Shown: in pieces, positions 8,894 through 18,060 of the stretch | How positions within the stretch are numbered: the stretch's first letter is position 1 | How the letters are laid out: each line of letters opens with the position of its first letter | Assembly (NCBI GenBank): GCA_002436415.1 | Contig: DJMA01000029.1 | Span: forward strand, 161,726 to 225,725 | DNA: 64,000 bases | Reading direction: 5' to 3' | Source of the DNA: Bdellovibrionaceae bacterium UBA6502 | GTDB taxonomy: Bacteria > Bdellovibrionota > Bdellovibrionia > Bdellovibrionales > UBA840 | Position numbers and translations under genes: made by a program | The notes under the pieces: generated by a model | Database searches by the model: none | Told to the model about the DNA's origin: nothing | The model's input: the letters and a program-made list of their open reading frames with translations, nothing else

Positions 8894-9772
8894 ATGGAAA
8901 ATAAGATTTGGATACTAGTTGCAGACGACGAAGATGATATTCGCAAAATTGTGCGTGATGCGCTAGTAAGCCGCATTGGACCTCATGTGATGGTCGTAGA
9001 GGCCAAAGATGGTAGCGATGCCGCTAGTCGCCTACAGCTACAAGCCTTTGATTGTATTATCACCGATCTGAAAATGCCTCGAAAAGATGGAGGCCAACTT
9101 ATTAATGCTGTTATGGACTCTCAGTTTAATGCAAAAACTCCCGTAGTCGTTTTAACTGGCTTTCCCGATGAATCCATCACCAACTCTTTTATGCACATTA
9201 CAATGTTAGAAAAACCAATTCGTGCAAAAACTCTTGTAGAAGAAGTTGAGAAACAACTAAAGCTAGGGAGAACAGACCAAAGAGTAGCGGCCTATTTGTT
9301 AAATGACTTTTTAACCGGAGTACAAGAATTTTTTAGTCAATCGCTTAGCCAAACTCCAAGCATTGACTCGCCAAAAATGAAAGCTCCCAAAGCAAATCTG
9401 GCTGGTGAGTTCGTATGTGCTATGACCATAAAACGTGGCCGAACTTTAGGAAGATTTGCTGTTGGCTTTGATGGAAGCCTATTGCAAGAAATTGCAAAGC
9501 GCTTAATTCCAGACAAAAAAGGTAACAACTTTGATGGAGCAAAAGTTGCCAAAGTTATTGGATCAATGCTCTTTAACAATAGTATCAAGAGCAAAGACGA
9601 AAAAGGAATCATTGATTTAGTGGAGAACTTAGCTTTTCACACCGGGCATAGTGGTAACTACAAAAAGCTCTTAGCCTCAAAAGGCATTGTGATCGAAGTT
9701 CATACAGAATTTGGTACAGCCTACGCCCAAGCCCTTTCTGGGGATGAAACCATTATGCTAAAAACAGCATGA
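8894..9772 (+). CDS. Receiver domain fused to a CheX-like domain
   Basis: A 292-residue two-domain protein. Residues 1-125 are a complete response-regulator receiver: acidic cluster DDEDD (11-15), phospho-acceptor Asp58 in TDLKMP, Thr in VLTG (about 88) and Lys in EKP (about 107). Residues 135-292 resemble the CheX/CheC phosphatase fold (DFLTGVQEFFSQ, later GEFVCAMTIKRGRTLGRFAVGF). The usual CheX ExxN catalytic motif is not clearly present; the best candidate is DLVEN, so phosphatase activity is uncertain. No SD is visible before the ATG. It stands alone between murU and the convergent anmK, with no chemotaxis genes near. Confidence 0.75.
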   Translation: MENKIWILVADDEDDIRKIVRDALVSRIGPHVMVVEAKDGSDAASRLQLQAFDCIITDLKMPRKDGGQLINAVMDSQFNAKTPVVVLTGFPDESITNSFMHITMLEKPIRAKTLVEEVEKQLKLGRTDQRVAAYLLNDFLTGVQEFFSQSLSQTPSIDSPKMKAPKANLAGEFVCAMTIKRGRTLGRFAVGFDGSLLQEIAKRLIPDKKGNNFDGAKVAKVIGSMLFNNSIKSKDEKGIIDLVENLAFHTGHSGNYKKLLASKGIVIEVHTEFGTAYAQALSGDETIMLKTA

Positions 9773-9795
9773 TCAAAACTTTAGATCAACTTTTT

Positions 9796-10911
9796 TTAAA
9801 TGCTTAACTTACCTAGAACAGCCTTCTTACTTGCGCCAGTGTGTTCTGGTAAATTCAATGCTTTATCGCTTAAGTAGCAACCCCCAAGGTAAGCAAAAGC
9901 AGCTGCCTCAACCTCTTGGTCTTTGATTCCTATACTTTCAATGGATAAAACTTTTGAATTCCCTTCTAGCAAATTGCTTAAATTTTTCACCAAAGTTTTG
10001 TTTTTGGCTCCTCCGCCACATAGGTAAACCTTTTCAGGAATTTGTGGTAAAAACTTTCTATAGGCGTCAAATATAGAATAAGCCGTTAGCCAATTAAGCG
10101 TTGCAGTTGCATCATACAAGCCTAGAGCTTTTAGTTGTTTGTAGAATTTCTCTAAAAAAATCTCACCAAACTCTTCTCTCCCACAACTTTTTGGCGCCTT
10201 CTTCCGAAAAAAAGGATGCATATACATTTTTTGAAACAGCAGTGCATTGGCCTTTCCTTTAGCAGCAATGCTTCCGTTTTTATCAAAGGATATCTCAGAT
10301 TTTGAATACTTTTGTAAAAACAAATCCATCAACATATTTGCCGGGCCGGTATCAAAAACCTTTTTTTGTTTCTTATCAAAGTAGCTTAGATTGGCGATTC
10401 CACCTAAATTTTGAAAAACACAAGACTTTGCTTTAACTTTATTTTTGAAAAGGTATTCATGAAACAGCCCTGCCAAGGGAGCCCCCTGTCCCCCCAATGC
10501 GATATCGGCTGAGCGAAAATCACTTAAGACCGGAATTCCTAAGCCCTTACTAATAAAGCTAGTCTCTCCAATTTGCAAACTAGCGTTTTTGCCACTATGA
10601 AAGATAGTTTGACCATGCAGAGCCACCAAATCAATTTTCCAAGCCTTGGCTTTTTGGATACTCTTAATTTGCTGGGCATACATCTTTCCTAATTCATAAT
10701 GTGCTATTGAAAGCTCTTCCACCTTTGCTAAACCTTTTGCACAGTGAAGAATATGTTTTTTTATTTTTTCAGGAAATCGTTTCGCACTATGATCCAGTAC
10801 TTTTAGGTTTTGCGTGTCTTTGTTCCAACTACATAGCACGTAGTCTACTCCATCAATGCTCGTACCATTCATAACACCTAATATATTATAATTTTTTTTT
10901 GATTTTAACAT
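9796..10911 (-). CDS. anmK: AnmK, anhydro-N-acetylmuramic acid kinase
   Basis: Opens 1,6-anhydroMurNAc and phosphorylates it to MurNAc-6-phosphate during murein recycling. The 371-residue length is typical. Motifs: ATP-binding GVMNGTSIDGVD near residue 12 (family usually MSGTSxDGxD), LHGQT, GGIANL, FDTGPANMLMD and the late CGGGAKN. The downstream enzyme MurQ is not in the window. The gene follows the large Tad-like gene on the minus strand by 14 bp and probably shares its transcript. Confidence 0.93.
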   Translation of the reverse strand: MLKSKKNYNILGVMNGTSIDGVDYVLCSWNKDTQNLKVLDHSAKRFPEKIKKHILHCAKGLAKVEELSIAHYELGKMYAQQIKSIQKAKAWKIDLVALHGQTIFHSGKNASLQIGETSFISKGLGIPVLSDFRSADIALGGQGAPLAGLFHEYLFKNKVKAKSCVFQNLGGIANLSYFDKKQKKVFDTGPANMLMDLFLQKYSKSEISFDKNGSIAAKGKANALLFQKMYMHPFFRKKAPKSCGREEFGEIFLEKFYKQLKALGLYDATATLNWLTAYSIFDAYRKFLPQIPEKVYLCGGGAKNKTLVKNLSNLLEGNSKVLSIESIGIKDQEVEAAAFAYLGGCYLSDKALNLPEHTGASKKAVLGKLSI

Positions 10912-10925
10912 GACTACCTTTCAAA

Positions 10926-12977
10926 TTAAAAGCCGGCATCTGCTTGGCCAGTAACCGGAGGATTCAACAATGGTCCCGACTGCCCTTCACCACCAAAAGG
11001 TAAGGCAGAACTTTGTAAAAATTCTTTCGAAACCACTTTAACACTATAGCCTACCCTTCCGCCAACCTTACAGTTACCATTGCTCGGACTTCCACCATCT
11101 TCGATTTCCGCAGTGCAGTCGCCGAAGCGCTCTGTAGGACTTCCATAATTTCCAACACCAACCGGCGCCCAACCCGTAAGTAAATGTTTCCAGTTAAAAA
11201 CTCTATACGGATTTGCAGGCGCAAAACCCTTTGCCACTTGCTGAGTTACCTGGTCTTTCACATCTTTTAGGTTATCAGAAATTATATAGTCTGGAATCAT
11301 TATGCCCTTATTTTCTCCAGTGCGTTGGCTATAGTAGCTTACTGCTTTGGGTTCAATGGCATAATAGGTTAAATCAAATAAATCGGGGGCCACCGCTATT
11401 GCTTCCATCTCAGTTAGTACGGGATTTTGTCCATTACCATTTCCTAAAACGAGCTGATCAGGAATGATAGAGCCAAATGAATTAAGAGATAACTTACCTG
11501 GTTGAGAGCCCGCTCTAGGCCAAATCCTTGCTGCTTCACTTAAAGAGTATTGAGAACCCAATCCCACTGTGTCTCCAGGGAAACGACTATAGTTGGGAAT
11601 GTTACGAATGGAATAAGCTTCGCCACTTGGAAGACCGTCTCCACTCCAAATGGCTGGTAACAAAGGATCTACAGAAGCGCCGGCAGATCTTGAAGAACCA
11701 CTTGGCCAAGACACATTTGCCCAAGGCCCTATTGCGCCACCAAAAGGCATAGCATAAGACTCCGCTCTTATATTATGACTTCCTAAAATTGGCATAAAAG
11801 GTTTCGTGGCTGGTACATTTACGGAAACACCACTATAAATTGCCACCCAAGGATTTTTTTCTACACCAACACTACTCTTCATTAAGTCATCGTCTGACCA
11901 TGGTTGTGAGGCTGCTGTACTGTCTACAGAAAGTTCTTTCAAAAATCCGGTATAACCGTAGGGCGCTAAGCTTGAGTCTGTTGCACCAGCAATCACTTTT
12001 GTTGGATTCGAATATGCTTCTACTAAAGAAGACCTTACCCCGCTACAACCACTTGATGCACTCTGGCCGACAAAGAAGATTAACGGGTAAACATGATTGA
12101 TCATTAACCAATCCGTTGCTCCTGTGTAAAGCTCTAATGAGTTTACCCAAGTTACGTTTACTTTATCCTGACCACCCGTTCGATTTCCCCAAAAAGTTCT
12201 TCGAACCCCTTCAGCAATTGAGTTTCCCTCCAAGTCCTGCCCATTTTCTAATTTTTGCTTAAGCTGTCGAATACGCATTAATTTGTTTCGAACATCTAAT
12301 TTAAAATTTGCTATGAAGTTCGCTGCCGCATTCCAGTTATATCCTCCTGCTCCTTGGCATGTGCTGTCGATTTGCCTCTGTAATCTTCTAAATTGACTAG
12401 CGATAATCGCATCGGTGGGAAGAATCACCGCAATATTAGGCAAGGTTGGTAAGGTAATCCCCACATTACTGCCATTTTCTGATTTACAAATATTGTCTGT
12501 TCCGGCAGAGGCTGGAATGTTTGTGTCAACAACCCACCCACCATGGTTTATACACACCATCGGTGGTAATGTGGTGGCTGATGGAACTCCCCCCACAGCA
12601 CTTCCACCCCAAGTATCTAAGGGACTTCCAATTGGAGAACTACCACCGTTTTGTAAAACCCTTTTTAACGGATGCCCCTCCTGAGGTTGTACGCGCCCAA
12701 AGTCTCCTAGAACTCTCACTCTAAAAGCTAATAGCTTCCAAGCTTGGCGAATTTGATAATTGGTATGAGCGATGGCGTTTAATACTTCTGCTTGCTTTTG
12801 CGCTCCGTACATTGCGGCTAGATCGGCAGAGTTTTGTACGTTGATTTTTTCATGAACTACCAAACCAATGTTGGTAACCATCGCAAAGAAGACAAATAAA
12901 ACCTGAAAAATCAGCACGATAAAAATCGTGATCTGACCCTTTTGATTGTTGATAGATTTACTTGTTAAAGTTTTCAT
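10926..12977 (-). CDS. Large exported protein with TadE/TadG-like N-terminus
   Basis: A 683-residue protein. The N-terminus (KGQITIFIVLIFQVLFVFFAM, read as one transmembrane segment at about 14-38) and the following NSADLAAMYGAQKQAE match the Tad-type pilus-associated pattern, in which a hydrophobic helix is followed by a helix starting with a DxAA-type motif. The remaining ~580 residues are Gly/Ser/Pro/Trp-rich with several Cys pairs and look extracytoplasmic. No VWA motif is evident. No other pilus genes are present nearby. It precedes anmK on the same strand. Confidence 0.65.
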   Translation of the reverse strand: MKTLTSKSINNQKGQITIFIVLIFQVLFVFFAMVTNIGLVVHEKINVQNSADLAAMYGAQKQAEVLNAIAHTNYQIRQAWKLLAFRVRVLGDFGRVQPQEGHPLKRVLQNGGSSPIGSPLDTWGGSAVGGVPSATTLPPMVCINHGGWVVDTNIPASAGTDNICKSENGSNVGITLPTLPNIAVILPTDAIIASQFRRLQRQIDSTCQGAGGYNWNAAANFIANFKLDVRNKLMRIRQLKQKLENGQDLEGNSIAEGVRRTFWGNRTGGQDKVNVTWVNSLELYTGATDWLMINHVYPLIFFVGQSASSGCSGVRSSLVEAYSNPTKVIAGATDSSLAPYGYTGFLKELSVDSTAASQPWSDDDLMKSSVGVEKNPWVAIYSGVSVNVPATKPFMPILGSHNIRAESYAMPFGGAIGPWANVSWPSGSSRSAGASVDPLLPAIWSGDGLPSGEAYSIRNIPNYSRFPGDTVGLGSQYSLSEAARIWPRAGSQPGKLSLNSFGSIIPDQLVLGNGNGQNPVLTEMEAIAVAPDLFDLTYYAIEPKAVSYYSQRTGENKGIMIPDYIISDNLKDVKDQVTQQVAKGFAPANPYRVFNWKHLLTGWAPVGVGNYGSPTERFGDCTAEIEDGGSPSNGNCKVGGRVGYSVKVVSKEFLQSSALPFGGEGQSGPLLNPPVTGQADAGF

Positions 12978-13296
12978 GCTTTTACCAAAGTTGTTTACCC
13001 GCCCTAATTCCTTAAAACCATTTTATTATTTTTATTTTTAACTCTTAAAGAATAGCAAAAAATTATGAAATCTTTAATTCATTCGCAGATCATTCTAGAC
13101 TTCTCGCTAAGACTACTTGGGCAAAAAAGGATCTTAAAAAAGAAGAATCATTTTGGGCTTGGTATACAATTTTATTTTATTTTTTCTAGACCGCGTCTTC
13201 TTAAAATTTGCCATGGACAAAAGGCCAAAGCCACAGTGAACCTTAGATTCTAGAAGCATTTTTCATTACTATAGTATGGTGACATCAGGAGTGAAC
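12978..13296. other. Divergent intergenic region (319 bp)
   Basis: AT-rich spacer between the Tad-like gene (minus) and an exported-protein gene (plus). It contains T-rich tracts around 13020-13045 and 13165-13190. I see no convincing gene or promoter in it. Confidence 0.5.
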
Positions 13297-14082
13297 ATGA
13301 GAATAGTTTTAAGTTTTATTTGTCTCTGGATTTTTAGTCTTCCCACCTATGCAGATATCGTTGCCGAAGGCTGGTACAAGGTCCTGTCAGCCAATGTTCA
13401 TGTTGGTTATTATGTAAGTCGCTTTGAGTACGACTCTAAAAAACGAGAGTTTATTAGTAAAAGTTTTTTAAAAACCAACGCTGCTGGTGGCGACATCACA
13501 GAAAGTATGGAAGCCTTTGCTGATGAAGGAATGAACCCTATCAAATACAGCTATACGTCAATTGTTGGTGGACAAACCACAACCATTGATGCTGCCGTAA
13601 AGAAAAATGTTCTCGTGGCTGTAAAAGAAGTGAGTAAGCTCGATGAGCAACCGACTACCAAGACTACGAAAACTGTAAGTTCTAGCTCTTCCAGTAGTAA
13701 AACAAAAACCACCATCGAAACCAAGCTTGAAAAAGGCACCTTCTTTAGCTCCCACCTCGCTTTGCTAATGCTTAAGAAGGGGCTTAAAGTTGGGGTTAAT
13801 TTTGAGTATAAAGCCGTGGCTGAAGAAGATGCGAAGGTTTACGACGGACGCTCATTGATCAAGGAGATTAAAAAGGCCGGAGAAAAAGATTTGTTTCGAA
13901 TTCTGAATGATTACAAATCGGTTAAGTACGTAAGTCTTATGGACACGACTGGCCAGTTAGTTGCTACAAAAGCTCCCACTTTAGGATTAATTACCAACTT
14001 ACAGGCGACACAAAAGGAAGCCACTGGTAATATCCCCGTACCTTTAAAAAGTTTAAAGAAAATATTTGGTAAACTACCCTAA
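13297..14082 (+). CDS. Exported protein, DUF3108-like
   Basis: A 261-residue periplasmic or outer-membrane-associated protein. ATG 13297 is chosen because AGGAG at 13287-13291 is correctly placed and a clean signal peptide follows at once (MRIVLSFICLW to YADI). The mature part starts EGWYKVLSANVHVGYYVSRFEY, which resembles the beta-rich DUF3108 pattern. A Thr/Ser/Lys low-complexity insert spans residues about 118-145. It is followed 9 bp later by the dppB-like gene and looks like the first gene of that operon; the role is unknown. Confidence 0.65.
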   Translation: MRIVLSFICLWIFSLPTYADIVAEGWYKVLSANVHVGYYVSRFEYDSKKREFISKSFLKTNAAGGDITESMEAFADEGMNPIKYSYTSIVGGQTTTIDAAVKKNVLVAVKEVSKLDEQPTTKTTKTVSSSSSSSKTKTTIETKLEKGTFFSSHLALLMLKKGLKVGVNFEYKAVAEEDAKVYDGRSLIKEIKKAGEKDLFRILNDYKSVKYVSLMDTTGQLVATKAPTLGLITNLQATQKEATGNIPVPLKSLKKIFGKLP

Positions 14083-14091
14083 GGATTAAAT

Positions 14092-15012
14092 TTGTTTTCA
14101 TTCATCTTAAGACGCATTCTAATTTCTATCCCTGTGGCACTTGGAGTATCCACTTTGTGTTTTATGTTGATTCACTTTGTCCCTGGAGACCCGGTAGACA
14201 TTATTCTTGGAGAATCTGCAAATGTAATTGAAAAATCCGCTCTTAGATCTGAGCTTGGTTTAGACCAACCCATGCTTACACAATATGGAAATTTCATCTC
14301 CGGCCTACTACAAGGTGACCTGGGCCGAAGCATTCAAAGTAGACGTCCTGTTTTTGAAGAAATCGCAGAAAGAATTCCAGCAACTCTAGAACTAACCTTA
14401 GGTGCAATGTGCTTAGCCGTCTTGATTGGAATTCCACTAGGAATTTTTGCGGCTTTGAAGCAGTATTCCGGAACCGATAATGTTGTGATGGTTTTTGGGC
14501 TCTTAGGCATGTCTATGCCAGGTTTCTGGTTGGGGCCAATGTTAATTTTAATTTTCTCAATCCAACTGGATTGGTTTCCGGTTAGCGAGCGAGGTGGCCT
14601 AGAGCATTTGGTTTTACCTGCATTTAGTTTAGCCATCGCCCTTTCGGCAATCATTATGCGTATGACGAGAACTTCAATGTTAGAAGTTATAAAAGAAGAT
14701 TACATACGAACAGCAAAATCAAAAGGTCTTGCCGGCGGAAAAATATATTTTAAACACGCACTAAGAAACGCCCTTATGCCTATCATCACAATTATTGGTT
14801 TGCAGTTTGGCGCTCTTTTAACAGGGACCGTGATTACCGAAACCATTTTCGATTGGCCAGGTATTGGAACACTTTTTTTCAGTGCCATCCAAGAGAGAAA
14901 CTACCCATTAGTTCAAGCCTGTATCCTAACGGTTAGCTTGACCTATGTTGCCGTAAACCTTTTAGTTGATATTGCTTACGCAGCCGTTAACCCACAAGTG
15001 AGGTTAAAATGA
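14092..15012 (+). CDS. dppB: DppB/OppB-type peptide ABC transporter permease
   Basis: Inner-membrane permease of a peptide/nickel-type ABC importer, 306 residues, six predicted membrane segments. N-terminal FSFILRRILISIPVALGVSTLCFMLIHFVPGDP is the family opening, and the EAA loop reads DYIRTAKSKGLAGGKIYFKHALRNALMP. A TTG start is used: AAGGA, overlapping the upstream stop, is 6 nt before it and the next ATG would remove the first helix. It overlaps dppC by 4 bp. No binding protein or ATPases are encoded beside it, so these must be supplied elsewhere. Linkage to nagZ suggests murein peptides as a possible cargo (inference). Confidence 0.9.
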   Translation: MFSFILRRILISIPVALGVSTLCFMLIHFVPGDPVDIILGESANVIEKSALRSELGLDQPMLTQYGNFISGLLQGDLGRSIQSRRPVFEEIAERIPATLELTLGAMCLAVLIGIPLGIFAALKQYSGTDNVVMVFGLLGMSMPGFWLGPMLILIFSIQLDWFPVSERGGLEHLVLPAFSLAIALSAIIMRMTRTSMLEVIKEDYIRTAKSKGLAGGKIYFKHALRNALMPIITIIGLQFGALLTGTVITETIFDWPGIGTLFFSAIQERNYPLVQACILTVSLTYVAVNLLVDIAYAAVNPQVRLK

Positions 15013-15827
15013 AGAAGTCTTTGAGCAAAAACTTTTTGTTTGTTGCTGGCTTAAGCATCATTTCCTTCATGCTGATTATGGCAATCTTCGCACCGATATT
15101 AAGCCCTTTTTCGCCTTATGACATTCAATTAGAGAATCGATTTCTTAGTCCTAATGCCATTAATTGGTTTGGTACCGACGAAAACGGGTCCGATATTTTT
15201 TCGAAGGTACTTTTTGGCGCAAGAATTAGTTTGATGGTTGCCTTGTGTGTGGTTGGAATAAACTGCTTTGTTGGTTTAGTCATCGGCTCTATTGCTGGCT
15301 ATTATGGAAAGTGGGTTGACTCACTAATCATGAGAATCATAGATATGCTTCAAGCTTTTCCAGGTTTCTTGTTAGCCCTTTCAATGGTAGCCGTTCTAGG
15401 ACCAAGCATTAGAAATTTAATTTTAGCAATGTGCATTTCCGGTTGGACCGCTTTTGCTCGTCTAGTTCGAGGCGAAGTTTTACATTTAAAACACAAAGAG
15501 TATGTGCAAGCCGCAGTGGCATTAGGTGCAAAAACTCCACGAGTGGTTTTGCTTCATGTATGGCCGAACCTTACTGGTCCGCTAATAGTTCAAGCAAGTT
15601 TTGCGATGGCTGGAACCATCATAGCAGAAAGTAGCTTGAGCTTTTTAGGTCTGGGAGCACCACCAACAGAGCCAACTTGGGGATCTTTATTAAATATGGG
15701 CCGCAAAGTTTTAATAGATGCTCCTCACATCAGCATTTTCCCGGGCCTATGTATTGTTTTATTGGTGCTTGGTTTTAACTTTTTAGGTGATGGCGTTCGC
15801 GATTATCTAGACCCTAAAAAACACTAA
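15009..15827 (+). CDS. dppC: DppC/OppC-type peptide ABC transporter permease
   Basis: Partner permease, 272 residues. The N-terminal helix precedes the family segment NRFLSPNAINWFGTDENGSDIFSKVLFGARISL, and the EAA loop reads KEYVQAAVALGAKTPRVVLLHVWPN. The C-terminus has ESSLSFLGLGAPPTEPTWGSLL and FNFLGDGVRDYLDPK, both hallmarks of the DppC type. It starts inside the dppB stop (ATGA overlap) and is followed by nagZ after 38 bp. Confidence 0.9.
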   Translation: MKKSLSKNFLFVAGLSIISFMLIMAIFAPILSPFSPYDIQLENRFLSPNAINWFGTDENGSDIFSKVLFGARISLMVALCVVGINCFVGLVIGSIAGYYGKWVDSLIMRIIDMLQAFPGFLLALSMVAVLGPSIRNLILAMCISGWTAFARLVRGEVLHLKHKEYVQAAVALGAKTPRVVLLHVWPNLTGPLIVQASFAMAGTIIAESSLSFLGLGAPPTEPTWGSLLNMGRKVLIDAPHISIFPGLCIVLLVLGFNFLGDGVRDYLDPKKH

Positions 15828-15865
15828 GAATTGCCTTTTAAAAGGCTCTATGTTTGAATGAGCAT

Positions 15866-16975
15866 ATGGCGGATCTACGTAAAATCATTGGACAAACTTT
15901 TATTATTGGAATTAGCGGAACAAGTCTGACTAATGAAGAAAAGCGCTTCATTACATCAAACAACATTGGTGGAGTTATACTTTTTAGCCGCAACATTGAA
16001 TCACCAAAACAGCTTCACTCTTTGTGTGCTGAGATTCAAAGTCTTCATCATCAAAGCTCTGACAAAGCACCTCTTTTTATTTCTATCGATATGGAAGGCG
16101 GAAGAGTTGCTCGCTTAAAAGCTCCTTACACCCAATGGCCACCGATGAAAAATCTTGGCGATATGGACTCCCCAAGTTTGGCTTTTAAATTTGCCCAAGC
16201 CATGGGAGATGAACTTTATTCTACGGGAATTAATTTAAACTTCTCACCTTGTGTAGATGTCTTAACGAACCCAAAAAATGAATTGATTGGCGATCGTTCT
16301 TTTGGAACTGATCCAGATTTAGTTGGTCGTCTAAGCTCTGCTTTGGTACGAGGATTTTTAAAGGCCAACATCATTGCCTGCGCTAAGCACTTTCCAGGAC
16401 ATGGAAATACCATCATTGATAGTCATTTCGATTTACCGATCGAAGAAGTTAGCCTCGAAGAACTTCGCTCTCGTGAATTGCAAGCTTTCAAAAAGGCTTT
16501 TCGCGCTCGAGTTGACCTAGTCATGACGGCGCATATTTTATATAAGAATATCGATCCAGACAATCCAGCCACTTTAAGCAAAAAGATTTTAAGTGAGCTT
16601 GTGGAAGAAACTGGTTACAAAAAATTAATCATCACCGATGATTTAGATATGCATGCTTTAACCAAGTATCACGACAAAGAAAGCCTACCAGTAAAAGCCA
16701 TCGAAGCTGGTGCTCATATAATGCTTTACTGCAATGATCCTGAGTCTCATAAAATCGGCCTTGATGCTGTAGAAAAAGCGGTGAAAGATGGAGTATTAGA
16801 TTTAAAGACGATTGAAAAAAATCGCGACATGACGGTAAAGCTTAAGAAAAGTCGAATTAAAAACTTTGATTTAATTGAGTTTGAAGACGCCGCAAAACGA
16901 ATTGGTCACCCTGATCATCTGCAACTCGCTAAAGCCATTGCCGACAAAGAACTTCCGGCCGATATTTCAACTTAG
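15866..16975 (+). CDS. nagZ: NagZ, beta-N-acetylhexosaminidase (GH3)
   Basis: Cytosolic enzyme that removes GlcNAc from GlcNAc-1,6-anhydroMurNAc (peptide) during murein recycling. It has DMEGGRV (75-81), the NagZ-specific His/Asp loop KHFPGHG...DSH (174-187) and the catalytic Asp in ITDDLDMHAL. ATG 15866 gives an N-terminus matching family starts (ADLRKIIGQTFIIG); an in-frame TTG at 15854 with AAGG 8 nt upstream is an alternative. No signal peptide is seen. It supplies the anhydro-sugar used by AnmK, encoded 5 kb away, and is followed by a strong terminator. Confidence 0.92.
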   Translation: MADLRKIIGQTFIIGISGTSLTNEEKRFITSNNIGGVILFSRNIESPKQLHSLCAEIQSLHHQSSDKAPLFISIDMEGGRVARLKAPYTQWPPMKNLGDMDSPSLAFKFAQAMGDELYSTGINLNFSPCVDVLTNPKNELIGDRSFGTDPDLVGRLSSALVRGFLKANIIACAKHFPGHGNTIIDSHFDLPIEEVSLEELRSRELQAFKKAFRARVDLVMTAHILYKNIDPDNPATLSKKILSELVEETGYKKLIITDDLDMHALTKYHDKESLPVKAIEAGAHIMLYCNDPESHKIGLDAVEKAVKDGVLDLKTIEKNRDMTVKLKKSRIKNFDLIEFEDAAKRIGHPDHLQLAKAIADKELPADIST

Positions 16976-17001
16976 TGCTAGGAAGTAAAAATAGTTTAAT
17001 G

Positions 17002-17030
17002 AAAGAGAGGCTTTTGCCTCTCTTTTTTTT
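17002..17030 (+). terminator. Rho-independent terminator after nagZ
   Basis: AGAGAGGC 17004-17011 pairs with GCCTCTCT 17016-17023, loop TTTT, followed by a run of T. Confidence 0.93.
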
Positions 17031-17239
17031 AGTTTTTAAGCCTCTTGTCTTTATAAACTATTTCTCCTAGGTTCTTTAACGAAGACTCTTTTGCTACACC
17101 ACTTAGCCTCCGCACTTTTTTCCCTAATATAAACTTTGCTTGTCAGAGTCCCCAAGCAGGCCAATTAGCTTTGATCTAAGCCATCTGTCATTAGTTTTTG
17201 CAATTTGCGTTTTATTTTGGAGACTGGTAGATCAGTGGG

Positions 17240-18025
17240 ATGGAATTGTTTAAAGCTACTAAGAATTTTTATTTTCTTTTGATTTTACTAAATCTGATGG
17301 CAATTGACCTTGAGGCTAAAGAGCCAAGAATTGTTAGTCTCGATCCAGCTGTAACCGAGCTTTTATTTCACACTCCCCTTGCCGGTAATATCGTAGGAAT
17401 CACCAGCTATGGAAACTACCCATTAGAGGCTACTAGTAAAATAGAAAAAATTGGTACTTACAATGAACCTAAGCTAGAGAAAATAATTAGCTTAGAGCCA
17501 ACTCACATTTTAGTGATGGCCTCTGGACGTCCTAATCTAATTTTTCCAGTAAACTTGGACTTTAAAATTGTAGAGCTCAAAGGGACAAAACTAAGTGACT
17601 ATTTAGACAATTTGAAAATTCTCGAAGATGAATTTAAAATTGATACCAATGAGTTAAAAATGAAATGGCTTTCTCCGAAAATTGAAATTAGAGATTCAAA
17701 AAAATCTGGTCTGATCATCATCGGAAGAACTCCTTACGTTTTAGCAGGAAAATCTTCTTTTCTTTCACAAGCCCTTCAGCATTTATGCGGATTTGAAAAC
17801 ATCTTAGATTCAGAAAAGGCATGGCCTAGTGTCGCAGTTGAAAAATTAAGCAGCCTACCTGCTAAAAGTATCATTGCTTTCTCCATGACTGAAGATCAAA
17901 AAATCATGCCTAAGCAGTTATGGCCAAAATCACAAAAACTAGAATTCTCAGGCGATGAGTTTTTACGCCTTGGACCTAGGCTGCCCGCTGCAATGAATAA
18001 AGTTTGTGAAAAACTCCTAAATTAA
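17240..18025 (+). CDS. btuF: BtuF-like periplasmic binding protein
   Basis: Class III substrate-binding protein for cobalamin or iron chelates, 261 residues. It has an N-terminal signal region (YFLLILLNLMAIDLEA), then RIVSLDPAVTELLF and VGITSYGNYP, with EKIISLEPTHILVMASGRP typical of BtuF/FhuD-type proteins. It lacks a lipobox Cys, so it is probably soluble periplasmic. BtuC- and BtuD-like genes follow 1.7 kb downstream on the same strand, with two LpxD-related genes between. No cobalamin riboswitch was found upstream, so cobalamin over siderophore is a best guess. Confidence 0.8.
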   Translation: MELFKATKNFYFLLILLNLMAIDLEAKEPRIVSLDPAVTELLFHTPLAGNIVGITSYGNYPLEATSKIEKIGTYNEPKLEKIISLEPTHILVMASGRPNLIFPVNLDFKIVELKGTKLSDYLDNLKILEDEFKIDTNELKMKWLSPKIEIRDSKKSGLIIIGRTPYVLAGKSSFLSQALQHLCGFENILDSEKAWPSVAVEKLSSLPAKSIIAFSMTEDQKIMPKQLWPKSQKLEFSGDEFLRLGPRLPAAMNKVCEKLLN

Positions 18026-18060
18026 CTGATCTTAGGCGCAAAGCTTGTTAAATTGCGAAA

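Noticed and set aside
9773..9795. Hairpin between the receiver-CheX gene and anmK
   Set aside because: Only a 5-bp AGCAT/ATGCT pairing with long loop; too weak.
13065..13253. 62-codon open frame in the gap before the DUF3108-like gene
   Set aside because: No SD, no recognisable protein character, and it spans T-rich non-coding-looking sequence.
16976..17239. Possible cobalamin riboswitch before the btuF-like gene
   Set aside because: No B12 box or other conserved riboswitch segment could be found on the plus strand.
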